In this document: piece after piece, positions 1-8,600 of the stretch | How the letters are laid out: each line of letters begins with the position of its first letter | Numbering within the stretch: the stretch's first letter is position 1 | Source: Exiguobacterium marinum DSM 16307 | GTDB lineage: Bacteria > Bacillota > Bacilli > Exiguobacteriales > Exiguobacteriaceae | Direction of reading: 5' to 3' | DNA: 64,000 nucleotides | Assembly (NCBI RefSeq): GCF_000620845.1 | Contig: NZ_KK211189.1 | Span: forward strand, 1,875,662 to 1,939,661 | The notes under the pieces: model-generated | The model's database searches: none | Told to the model about the DNA's origin: nothing | What the model saw: the letters and a program-made list of their open reading frames with translations, nothing else | Program-made: the position numbers and the translations under genes

Positions 1-983
1 ATTTTTGTGTCAGCCGGGACTTTGAGACCTGCTTTTTCTGCAATCCACGCTGCCGGCTTCCCGACGATCTCTGGGTTGACTGCGCATGTGTCCGTACGGA
101 TGACGAGTGTTTCAAGTTTCGCTTTTTCTTCAGGTGAGCAGAAATAGCAACCGAGTGCTGTCATTTCCGCTTTCACTTCTTCGTATACTTCTTGGTCGAC
201 GATGATTGCTTGTTCAGACGCACAGATCATCCCGTTGTCGAACGTTTTTGAAAGGATAACGTCTGAGATGGCACGTTTCACTTTTGCTGTTTTGTCGATA
301 TAGGCTGGTACGTTACCCGGTCCGACACCGAGAGCCGGTTTACCAGTCGAGTAGGCGGACTTGACCATCGCTGCTCCACCAGTAGCAAGGACCATCGCGA
401 CACCAGGATGATTCATGAGTGCTTTCGTCGCATCAAGTGACGGGACTTCTACCCATTGAATCAAGTTTTCAGGAGCTCCTGCGGCTACCGCTGCGTCACG
501 GAGGACCCGCGCTGCCTCACTAGAACATTGTTGAGCTGACGGGTGGAAGGCAAAGATAATCGGGTTACGTGTTTTAATGGCGATGATCGCTTTGAACATC
601 GTAGTAGAAGTAGGGTTCGTGACCGGTGTGACACCTGCAACGACACCGACCGGCTCTGCGATGTATGTGATTCCGTTTTGAACATCATCTTCTAAAACGC
701 CAACCGTTTTCTCTCCACGAAGTGAGTTATAAATATATTCTGTCGCAAAGATGTTTTTGATCATCTTATCTTCAAAGACACCGCGACCTGTTTCTGTATA
801 TGCTAGTTTCGCAAGTTCGACGTGCTTCTCTAGACCTGCGAGCGCCATCGCTTGTACGATGTGATCAATTTTCTCTTGGTCGAACGTCATTAACGTATCG
901 AGTGCGGCGTGTGCGCCCGCTACGAGCGTATCCACCATTTGTTCTGCCGTTGTTTCCACTTTTGCTTTCTCTTTAACTGCCAT
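1..983 (-). CDS. adhE: Bifunctional acetaldehyde-CoA/alcohol dehydrogenase AdhE (N-terminal part, cut by window edge)
   Basis: The reading frame opens at ATG (981-983) behind an AGGAGG-type ribosome site and stays open to base 1, giving about 327 residues of the acetaldehyde dehydrogenase half. The motif DNGMICASEQ carries the catalytic Cys at about residue 254, and the GGAAMVKSAY and GVGPGNVPAYID stretches are typical of AdhE. The family reduces acetyl-CoA to acetaldehyde and then ethanol in fermentation, reoxidising NADH. The iron-dependent alcohol dehydrogenase half lies outside the window. Two Rex-like sites and a cre-like site lie upstream, fitting NADH and carbon control. A stand-alone acylating aldehyde dehydrogenase cannot be excluded without the C-terminus, but the sequence is AdhE-like. 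Confidence 0.93.
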   Translation of the reverse strand, partial: MAVKEKAKVETTAEQMVDTLVAGAHAALDTLMTFDQEKIDHIVQAMALAGLEKHVELAKLAYTETGRGVFEDKMIKNIFATEYIYNSLRGEKTVGVLEDDVQNGITYIAEPVGVVAGVTPVTNPTSTTMFKAIIAIKTRNPIIFAFHPSAQQCSSEAARVLRDAAVAAGAPENLIQWVEVPSLDATKALMNHPGVAMVLATGGAAMVKSAYSTGKPALGVGPGNVPAYIDKTAKVKRAISDVILSKTFDNGMICASEQAIIVDQEVYEEVKAEMTALGCYFCSPEEKAKLETLVIRTDTCAVNPEIVGKPAAWIAEKAGLKVPADTK

Positions 984-1066
984 GTTAGGTTCCTCCTCAT
1001 AAGTGAGAGCTTTTAATGAACATATTGACTTGATGGAAGCACGATGTGGTGCTTGTTTTCAAGAGA

Positions 1067-1084
1067 TTGTGCTTTCCTTCACAT
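1067..1084 (-). promoter_or_regulatory. Second Rex-like operator, weaker
   Basis: TTGTGCT, four bases, then TTCACAT: 11 of 14 arm positions fit the Rex consensus TTGTGAA-N4-TTCACAA. It lies 83 bp before the adhE start and 59 bp from the centre of the stronger site, so the two could be occupied together. Confidence 0.55.
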
Positions 1085-1125
1085 TCATAGAATACAATGT
1101 TTTCCCGGTTTTGTGGGTGACAACA

Positions 1126-1143
1126 ATGTGAACTCTTTCACAA
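1126..1143 (-). promoter_or_regulatory. Rex-like operator upstream of adhE
   Basis: ATGTGAA, CTCT, TTCACAA on the plus strand; read toward adhE it is TTGTGAA-N4-TTCACAT, matching the Gram-positive Rex consensus at 13 of 14 arm positions. adhE is a classical Rex target, derepressed when NADH is high. Confidence 0.85.
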
Positions 1144-1234
1144 TATTTTTTTATCATTTGTTGATAGCTCTTGATTTTTACATGCACCCTCAGTAAAATC
1201 GAATACGTTTTCATGAAAACATGAGTAACAATTC

Positions 1235-1250
1235 ATGTAAACGCTTACAT
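1235..1250. promoter_or_regulatory. cre-like CcpA site between adhE and marR
   Basis: ATGTAAACGCTTACAT fits the cre consensus WTGNAANCGNWNNCW completely. It lies about 250 bp from adhE and 122 bp from the MarR gene. The rest of the 984-1371 gap is AT-rich and holds the Rex sites and promoter elements; no further ORF was seen. Confidence 0.7.
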
Positions 1251-1332
1251 TAATTGTGTCAGTTCTATCTCTTATAAGATGTATCAATCATCACATCAAC
1301 CCGTTTTTAGGTTCAACTGCACCTAACTCGTG

Positions 1333-1338
1333 TATAAT
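1333..1338 (+). promoter_or_regulatory. Probable -10 box of the MarR-family gene
   Basis: A perfect TATAAT lies 34 bp before the ATG. A weak -35 (GTTCAA) sits 16 bp upstream. The -10 is bracketed by two CCTAACT repeats at about 1322 and 1350, which could be an autoregulatory operator. Confidence 0.55.
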
Positions 1339-1371
1339 GAACATAGAACCTAACTAGGAAGTGAATCTATT

Positions 1372-1818
1372 ATGCCGAAACAAGATGCAGCGGACCAGTT
1401 TGTCAAACTAATCCCTTTAATTCGTCGTAAATTGCTACGTCGATCTGATTTTCCTCAAATTCCAAACTTGAACTTTTCTCATTTCCATCTATTAATGTTG
1501 ATTGAAGACGAGGGGGCAGTCACGAATGGACGAATTAGCGAGACACTCTCCATCGCACCACCGAACGTCACCCCTCTCATCACGAAACTGTTGAACGAGG
1601 GCTACATTACCCGCGTACCCGATGAACGGGATCGCCGAGTGATATGGAACCAGCTGACGGAGAAAGGTGAGCGAATCTTACTTGAACGAAGAGACTCGTT
1701 CCGAACGCTATTCGAAGAGCGCCTCGCATTTTTAAATGAAGATGAGACAGACCGGCTGATTGAAAGTTTGAAGACCCTCACTGAGATTGTAGAGAAAATG
1801 GACAAAGGCGACGAGTAA
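1372..1818 (+). CDS. MarR-family transcriptional regulator
   Basis: This 148-residue protein has the usual length and shape of a MarR winged helix-turn-helix regulator. The recognition helix region is ISETLSIAPPNVTPLITKLL (about 56-75), followed by the wing DERDRRVIWNQLTEKG with the conserved D-R-R of the family. MarR proteins bind palindromic operators as dimers and are usually released by small phenolic ligands or oxidation. The start is ATG behind AGGAAGTG. It stands alone between adhE (divergent) and the YebC gene. CCTAACT repeats flank its -10 box, so autorepression is plausible. The ligand and other targets cannot be read from the sequence. Confidence 0.88.
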   Translation: MPKQDAADQFVKLIPLIRRKLLRRSDFPQIPNLNFSHFHLLMLIEDEGAVTNGRISETLSIAPPNVTPLITKLLNEGYITRVPDERDRRVIWNQLTEKGERILLERRDSFRTLFEERLAFLNEDETDRLIESLKTLTEIVEKMDKGDE

Positions 1819-1898
1819 ATCTTTACTCGTCAATTCAGCCAACTTCTTATATAATCTGTAATGAATCTACGTACAAATGGAAAGAGAGATGACATGTA

Positions 1899-2612
1899 AT
1901 GGGTCGTAAATGGAACAACATTAAAGAGAAGAAGGCGTCTAAAGATGCCAACACGAGTCGCGTTTATGCGAAGTTCGGTCGCGAAATCTATGTGGTCGCC
2001 CGACAAGGGGAGCCAGATCCTGAATTGAACCAGTCATTAAAATTTGTGGTGGAGCGCGCTAAAACATATAACGTGCCTCGCGCAATCATCGATCGTGCAA
2101 TCGATAAAGCAAAAGGCGGCGACGAAGAGAACTTCGACGAACTTCGTTATGAAGGATTCGGACCGAATGGTGCGATGGTCATCGTCGACACGTTGACGAA
2201 CAACGTGAACCGTACAGCATCAGAAGTTCGTGCTGCTTTCGGTAAAAACGGAGGCAACATGGGCGTCAGTGGTTCGGTCGCTTATATGTTCGATGCAACA
2301 GCCGTCATCGGTGTCAACCAAATGTCTGCAGATGATGTTCTTGAACTTATGATGGAACACGACCTTGACGTTCGTGATGTCATCGAAGAAGACGAGACGG
2401 TAATCGTCTATGCCGAGCCTGAAGCGTTCCACGCCGTTCAGACCGCATTCAAGGCTGCCGGGGTTGAGGAGTTTGCCGTCGCAGAGTTGACGATGCTCCC
2501 ACAGAACGAAGTGTCGCTCGATGACGCATCGAAAGAACAATTCGAAAAATTAATTGACGTTCTCGAAGACTTGGAAGATGTGCGCCAAGTGTATCACAAC
2601 GTCGATATGTAA
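1899..2612 (+). CDS. yeeI: YebC/PmpR-family protein, YeeI type
   Basis: A 237-residue protein with the whole YebC/TACO1 fold: the N-terminus [17 protein letters not shown], then [19 protein letters not shown] and the central [18 protein letters not shown]. The opening is that of the Bacillus YeeI subgroup rather than the MAGHSKW group. Family members have been described as DNA-binding regulators and, more recently, as translation factors that relieve ribosome stalling at proline stretches. It is monocistronic, with a strong terminator six bases after the stop codon. The start is ATG behind AGAGAG. Confidence 0.9.
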   Translation: MGRKWNNIKEKKASKDANTSRVYAKFGREIYVVARQGEPDPELNQSLKFVVERAKTYNVPRAIIDRAIDKAKGGDEENFDELRYEGFGPNGAMVIVDTLTNNVNRTASEVRAAFGKNGGNMGVSGSVAYMFDATAVIGVNQMSADDVLELMMEHDLDVRDVIEEDETVIVYAEPEAFHAVQTAFKAAGVEEFAVAELTMLPQNEVSLDDASKEQFEKLIDVLEDLEDVRQVYHNVDM

Positions 2613-2617
2613 CACGC

Positions 2618-2649
2618 AAGCGATAACTTTTACGAGTTATCGCTTTTTT
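2618..2649 (+). terminator. Rho-independent terminator of the YebC-family gene
   Basis: An 11-bp perfect stem, AAGCGATAACT with AGTTATCGCTT, a six-base loop and a run of T. Confidence 0.9.
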
Positions 2650-2754
2650 CATGAGCGATTTGACAAGGGTCACATCATATGTTAAATTTCAAAAAGTCTT
2701 TATCATATTAAAGTGATACCAAGAGAAAGAAAATATGAAAGGTGTTGGATGTAT

Positions 2755-4074
2755 ATGAACGCAGTGTTACTTGCAGTCATCGTCTTATTCGCGCTCGCCA
2801 TCAGTCGAGTGCACATTGTATTATCCTTAATATTAGCGGCGCTAGTCGGAGGGCTTGTTGGAGGACTTGGGTTTAACGATACGTTGACCGCCTTTAGCGA
2901 CGGCCTCGGGGGCGGAGCGAGCATCGCGCTCAGTTACGCACTCCTCGGCGCATTCGCCGTCGGGTTGTCGAAGACGGGTCTACCAGACGTCTTGGCCGAA
3001 AAACTGATTGCCATGTCGGGTCGTGACGTGTCGGGTAAACGCGTGAGTTATGTCAAAGCGTTCTTATTGTCGCTACTCTTATTATTGTCGATCAGCTCAC
3101 AGAACGTACTCCCGATTCACATCGCCTTTATCCCGATTGTGATTCCACCGTTACTCGTCTTATTCAATGAATTGAAACTAGATCGCCGTCTCGTAGCGAC
3201 AATCTTAACTTTCGGTCTTGTGACACCATACATGTTGTTACCAGTCGGATTTGGCGGTATTTATTTGAATGAAATTCTCATTGCGAATGTCGAAGCGAAC
3301 GGCTTGACAGTCGGCGACGTCAATATCATCTCAATCATGGGAATCCCGGCATTAGGTATGGTCGTCGGATTGATCGCAGCGTTCATCCATTACCGGAAAC
3401 CGCGAACGTATGAAACAATCGCACTCGGACCGTCTGACTATGAAGTTCGTCAAATGGGCGGTTTCAAGATGATCATGACGCTTGTCGTTGTTCTCATCGT
3501 TCTCATCGTTCAATTACAGACCGAGTCGATGATTGCCTCGGCAGTGACAGGACTGATGTTACTCTCGATTTTCCGCCTCATCCCTTGGTCGGAGGCAGAT
3601 GACATCTTCACAAGCGGCATGCGCATGATGGCGTTCATCGGTTTCGTCATGATTGCCGCAAGCGGATTCGCAGCCGTCATTCGTGAAACAGGCGCGATTG
3701 ATCCGCTCGTAAACGGTGCGAGCAATCTGATGGGTGACTCGAAAATGATCGCCGCTCTCGTTATGCTACTCGTCGGACTAGTGATCACGCTCGGAATCGG
3801 GTCAAGTTTCTCGACCATTCCAATCATCGCAGCCATCTTTGTACCTCTTTGTGTACAGTACGGTTTCTCTGTGGAGGCGACGATTGCCATCATCGGGACT
3901 GCGGGTGCTCTTGGTGATGCGGGGAGTCCTGCAAGTGACTCGACGCTCGGACCTACGAGTGGTTTGAACGCTGACGGCCAACACGATCACCTACGTGAGA
4001 CGGTTTGGCCAACGTTCCTACACTACAACATCCCTCTCATCATCTTCGGGGTGATTGCGGCAATGGTCCTTTAA
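2755..4074 (+). CDS. Na+/H+ antiporter-family membrane protein, YuiF type
   Basis: A very hydrophobic protein with about 11-12 membrane segments, resembling the YuiF branch of the Na+/H+ antiporter (NhaC-like) family of Bacillus. A glycine-rich segment near residue 30 (GALVGGLVGGLGF-like) and the ILGTAGALGDAGSPASDST-like stretch near the C-terminus are typical of this ion-transporter superfamily. The reading frame extends back to GTG 2713, but the AAAGGTG ribosome site at 2738-2744 favours ATG 2755 (439 residues), which begins the usual MNAVLLAVIV membrane helix. It stands alone. Sodium/proton exchange is inferred from the family; amino acid exchange is also known among relatives. Confidence 0.85.
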   Translation: MNAVLLAVIVLFALAISRVHIVLSLILAALVGGLVGGLGFNDTLTAFSDGLGGGASIALSYALLGAFAVGLSKTGLPDVLAEKLIAMSGRDVSGKRVSYVKAFLLSLLLLLSISSQNVLPIHIAFIPIVIPPLLVLFNELKLDRRLVATILTFGLVTPYMLLPVGFGGIYLNEILIANVEANGLTVGDVNIISIMGIPALGMVVGLIAAFIHYRKPRTYETIALGPSDYEVRQMGGFKMIMTLVVVLIVLIVQLQTESMIASAVTGLMLLSIFRLIPWSEADDIFTSGMRMMAFIGFVMIAASGFAAVIRETGAIDPLVNGASNLMGDSKMIAALVMLLVGLVITLGIGSSFSTIPIIAAIFVPLCVQYGFSVEATIAIIGTAGALGDAGSPASDSTLGPTSGLNADGQHDHLRETVWPTFLHYNIPLIIFGVIAAMVL

Positions 4075-4164
4075 TCATTTCTTCCGTCGTGAATAAATAG
4101 TTCCTAGTAAAATTAATATGAGGATAAACCAGATTCCGGTGTACATGAGGATTTCGGTAAACAT
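4075..4164 (-). CDS. Small predicted single-pass membrane protein, 29 residues
   Basis: ATG (4162-4164) lies seven bases from a near-perfect AGGAGGAG site. The peptide MFTEILMYTGIWFILILILL is one hydrophobic helix and ends GTIYSRRKK, a positive tail consistent with an N-out, C-in orientation. The TGA stop directly abuts the TAA stop of the convergent antiporter gene, with no spacer. It lies downstream of gltD on the same strand, behind the hairpin at 4188-4216. No function is recognised. The ribosome site and the amphipathic layout make it more credible than a chance ORF. Confidence 0.6.
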   Translation of the reverse strand: MFTEILMYTGIWFILILILLGTIYSRRKK

Positions 4165-4187
4165 AAAACTCCTCCTAAACAAAAGAT

Positions 4188-4216
4188 AAGGAGCGACGGT
4201 TGTCGCTCCTTTTTTA
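4188..4216. terminator. Terminator at the end of gltD
   Basis: A 10-bp stem, AAGGAGCGAC with GTCGCTCCTT, and a GGTT loop. The T-run is best on the plus strand and weaker on the minus strand, where it follows gltD. The gltD stop codon lies inside it. Confidence 0.8.
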
Positions 4217-5665
4217 TGATGAGGTTTTTAAGACAGACTTGCAAGTTTCGAGATAGGAGTCGACGACTTCTGCCACTTCTCGCCCTTCTCGAATTGCCCA
4301 AACGATTAAGCTTTGACCTCGCTTCGCATCCCCGGCGACAAAGACGTTATCCGTTGCTGTATGGAAATCCTTCGTCTTTTCGACGCCGATTTTCCGCAAT
4401 TCATGCTCCGGTCTCTCAAACCCAATCGCAACGAGGACGAGGTCCGCAGGATACGTCTCGATCGAATCTTCTTCCACGAAGAAAGTCGCCTGACCATCCG
4501 GGTTGACAACTTTCGTCATCCGTTCCGTTTCAATCCCAGTGACACGTCCCTCTTTCGTGACGATTTGGTTGGAACGAATCAAATACGTTCTCGGGTCTTT
4601 CTCATACACCGCGAGCGATTCAGCATACGCATAATCGGTCGTTAGCGTGTCAGGCTGCAACGGCCAAGGTTTCTCAGGTGCACGAAGCAACCCTTTTGAT
4701 GGGTGCTTACCAAATTGAACGACTGATTTTGCGCCTTGACGAATCGCAGTCGCCACGCAATCGGCGCCTGTGTCCCCACCTCCGATGACGATGACATTTT
4801 TGTCTTTGGCGTCAAATTTCGATTCGAGATGCACTCCTTTTCGTTCATGCATCGAGGCTGTCAAATAGTCCATTGCCATTTCCACGCCAATGGCATCATC
4901 TCCATCAATCCCAAGCGTACGCTGTTTTTGTGCGCCAGTCGCCAGAATGACAGCATCGTACTCGTTACGAAGCGATTCGACCGTCACGTCGGTACCGACC
5001 TCTACATTCGTCCGGATGACGATTCCCTCTTGCTCGAGCAGGCAAACACGACGTCTTACGACACCTTTATCCAGTTTCATGTTCGGGATTCCGTACATGA
5101 GTAGGCCTCCCGCTTCGTCCGCTTTCTCAATGATGGTGACCGAATGTCCAAGTTGATTCAATTGATCGGCTGCAGCCAATCCGGCTGGACCGCTTCCGAT
5201 AATCGCGACCGTCATCCCGGTTCTATGCTGAATCGATCTCGGTTTCACCCATCCTTCTTCAAAGGCACGGTCGATGATTGTCCGTTCAATCGATTTGATG
5301 GCGACAGGATCTTCACTAATGGCGAGCGTACATGATCCTTCACACGGCGCCGGACAAACCCTTCCCGTGAACTCCGGGAAGTTGTTCGTCTCCATCAATC
5401 GATGATACGCACCCATCCAGTCAGCTTTCGTCACAAGCTTGTTCCATTCTGGAATAAAGTTATGAATCGGGCAACCGATCGTCTCCTGACCAATCATATC
5501 CCCGACATGACAGAACGGCGTGCCGCAGTCCATACAACGTGCGGCCTGTTGTTGGACGGATTCATCATCCATCCGTGTCGCATATTCCTCATAATCTCTC
5601 ACCCGTTCATCAACCTGACGCTCTGGTAAGGTCGTTCGCGCGATATTCAAAAAGTTATGTTTCAT
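4214..5665 (-). CDS. gltD: Glutamate synthase small (beta) subunit GltD
   Basis: 483 residues. The N-terminal iron-sulfur cysteines are visible as CMDCGTPFC (44-52), GCPIHN (65) and CPAPCEGSC (about 105). A FAD site GSGPAGLAAADQL follows near 156, and an NADPH site GGGDTGAD near 296. The beta subunit oxidises NADPH and passes electrons through its clusters to GltB, which makes two glutamates from glutamine and 2-oxoglutarate. The start codon overlaps the gltB stop as ATGA behind GAAGGAGGT, so translation is coupled. All expected motifs are present. Confidence 0.96.
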   Translation of the reverse strand: MKHNFLNIARTTLPERQVDERVRDYEEYATRMDDESVQQQAARCMDCGTPFCHVGDMIGQETIGCPIHNFIPEWNKLVTKADWMGAYHRLMETNNFPEFTGRVCPAPCEGSCTLAISEDPVAIKSIERTIIDRAFEEGWVKPRSIQHRTGMTVAIIGSGPAGLAAADQLNQLGHSVTIIEKADEAGGLLMYGIPNMKLDKGVVRRRVCLLEQEGIVIRTNVEVGTDVTVESLRNEYDAVILATGAQKQRTLGIDGDDAIGVEMAMDYLTASMHERKGVHLESKFDAKDKNVIVIGGGDTGADCVATAIRQGAKSVVQFGKHPSKGLLRAPEKPWPLQPDTLTTDYAYAESLAVYEKDPRTYLIRSNQIVTKEGRVTGIETERMTKVVNPDGQATFFVEEDSIETYPADLVLVAIGFERPEHELRKIGVEKTKDFHTATDNVFVAGDAKRGQSLIVWAIREGREVAEVVDSYLETCKSVLKTSS

Positions 5666-8600
5666 GCGGTACCTCCTTCAGTCACGACGCGGAACAATTC
5701 AAGTGCTCTGTCGGCCTCACTCAATTCCGGACGTTTTGCTTTAATCTGACGCATCACGTCTAAGACGTTCGCATAGTCTCTCGGAACGACTTTCACAAAG
5801 TTTAGACGCACTTGTTCAAACGACTCTAAAATCGTCCGCGCTTTGACACTGTCTGTATGGAATTGATGCGCTTCAAGAAGTGTATAAATTTGTTCCATGT
5901 CCTCATCGTCCAGTTCTCGTTCGACGGAAACGAGTTCCTCATTGACGAGTTGTTCATACGCTTGTGCTCCGTAAATATAAGCTGTTCCACCAGACATACC
6001 GGCCGCAAAGTTTCGCCCAATCTGTCCGAGTACGAGAACAGTACCACCCGTCATATATTCGCAGCCATGATCTCCGACTCCTTCGACGACTGTCGCTGCA
6101 CCTGAGTTACGGACGGCAAAACGCTCGCCGACGTGCCCGTTAAAGAAAGCTTGACCGCTCGTCGCTCCGTATAAGCAAACGTTACCAGCAATCATTTGTT
6201 CACTCTCGTCAAACGGGGCATGTTTTTCAGCAATCAACGCCAGTTTCCCTCCACTCAAGCCTTTACCGATATAATCGTTTGCATCTCCAATCACAGAAAT
6301 GGTGATTCCACGTGGTATGAATGCACCTAAACTTTGTCCGGCCGACCCACTAAGTCGAAGTGAAATCGTATCGTCCGGAAGACCAAACTGACCATGAACT
6401 TTCGTTACTTCAAATCCTAACTGCGTCCCGACCGCTCGATCGGTGTTGCGAATCCGACCAACGAAGAATGTCGGCTGCAACGAGCTAATCGACCGGGAAA
6501 CTGCTGGAATCAATTTCCGATGATCATAGGAATAATATGCCGGATGAGGTAGCTCTTCAGATTCTGGGAGTGGTGTCGGCATTGAGAGCATCGGTGCTAA
6601 ATCCAACCGTTTTGCTTTCGGATGAGTCGTCTTCCACTCACTTTCTTCGAGTAAATCCGTTCGACCAATCACTTCGTCGAGTGACGTCACACCAAGTGAT
6701 GCTAAGATCTCCCGTACTTCTTCAGCTAAGAATGTCATCAAGTTGACGACATGTTCTGGTTTCCCCATGAATTTTTGGCGAAGTACCGGGTCTTGCGTCG
6801 CTACACCGACCGGGCAAGTATCTAAGTGACATGCGCGCATCATGATACAGCCGAGAACGACAAGCGGTGCTGTCGCAAAAGCGAACTCTTCCGCTCCGAA
6901 TATTGCGGCCATGACGATATCCCGCCCTGTCATAAGCTTTCCGTCCGTCTCAAGCGTGACTCTCCCCCGCAATCCATTCAATGCAAGCGTTTGATGTGTC
7001 TCTAAGAGACCGAGTTCCCAAGGGAGTCCCGTATGCTTGATTGATGTCTTCGGAGAAGCACCGGTCCCGCCATCATATCCACTGATGACAATCGTATCCG
7101 CGTTCGCTTTTGCCACACCTGCCGCAATCGTCCCGACCCCTGATTTCGATACGAGCTTGACACTGATTTTTGCGTTCGGATTCACATGCTTTAAATCAAA
7201 AATCAGTTGTGCCAAATCCTCGATGGAATATATATCGTGGTGCGGAGGCGGCGAGATCAGTCCAACCCCAGGAACCGAACCTCGAACTTCCGCTACCCAT
7301 GGATACACTTTGTTCCCCGGAAGTTGTCCACCTTCTCCAGGTTTTGCTCCTTGAGCCATTTTAATTTGAATTTCATCGGCATGATAAAGATATTCGGCTG
7401 TCACACCGAAACGTCCGCTCGCGACTTGTTTGATGCGACTGATTCGCTCATTTCCAAATTCATCTGCCACATAACGAGCGCGGTCCTCTCCCCCTTCACC
7501 AGAGTTACTTTTCGCACCAATCTGGTTCATGGCGATGGCGAGTGTTTCGTGAGCTTCTTTCGACAACGACCCGAACGACATCGCGCCGGTCTTGAATCGT
7601 CCCACAATCGAAGTGATAGGTTCAACTTCGTCAAGCGCCACAGGACGTTGTGCTTTGAACGTAAACAACTGGCGGATAAACTGTCCTGAAGACTCATGCA
7701 ATTTGACGTAGGCGTCGTAGTACTTTCGATCATTCTCGCGGCAAGCTCGTTGCAACAAATGAATTGTCTTCGGATTGAATGCATGCTCTTCTCCGTCTGC
7801 CCGCCACTGGAAATCGCTCCCCGCTTCTAGCGGACGATTCGTCTGGTAAGCAAATTCGTGCAACACTCTCGCCTCGCCCTCTAGTTCAACGAATCCAATC
7901 CCAGATAGTTGAGATGTCGTTCCTCGGAAATGCCTTTCAATCAATCGACTGTCTAATCCGATCGCTTCGAAAATTTGAGCCCCACGATAACTTTGAATCG
8001 TCGAGATACCCATCTTCGACATGATTTTGACGATCCCTTCTACGACCGCTTTCTGATAAGATCGAACAGCCTCTTCAAACGTATGAGCGATTTGACCATG
8101 TTCAACTAAGTTTTGAATCGTTGCATACGCGACGTATGGATAGACCGCATCTGCTCCGTAACCAATCAACGTCGCTGCCTGATGCACTTCTCGAACTTCT
8201 CCACTCTCACAAATGATGCTACAGCTCGAGCGTAAGTTCTCCCGAATTAAATGCTGGTGTACCGCACTAAGTACGAGAAGTGAAGGCATTGCAATTCGCA
8301 ACTCATTCATGAGGCGATCAGATAGGACGATGACGTTCGCACCTTCTTGAACAGCTTGACTGACGCTCTTCAAGAGTACGTCAAGTGCCGATTCTAAATC
8401 ACTCGCAAATGTTGCATCGATTCGTTTGAGTGTAAGTCGCTCATCAATCTGATCAAGGGTGGTGCCATCAATAATCGGATGGTCTAACCAGACACGCTTC
8501 GCATGCCCGCGTCCTGTATGGACCGGATCTCCTTGCGGACCAATCCAGGTGAATGTTGCCGTGACAATCTTCTCTCGTAATGCGTCAATAGGCGGGTTCG

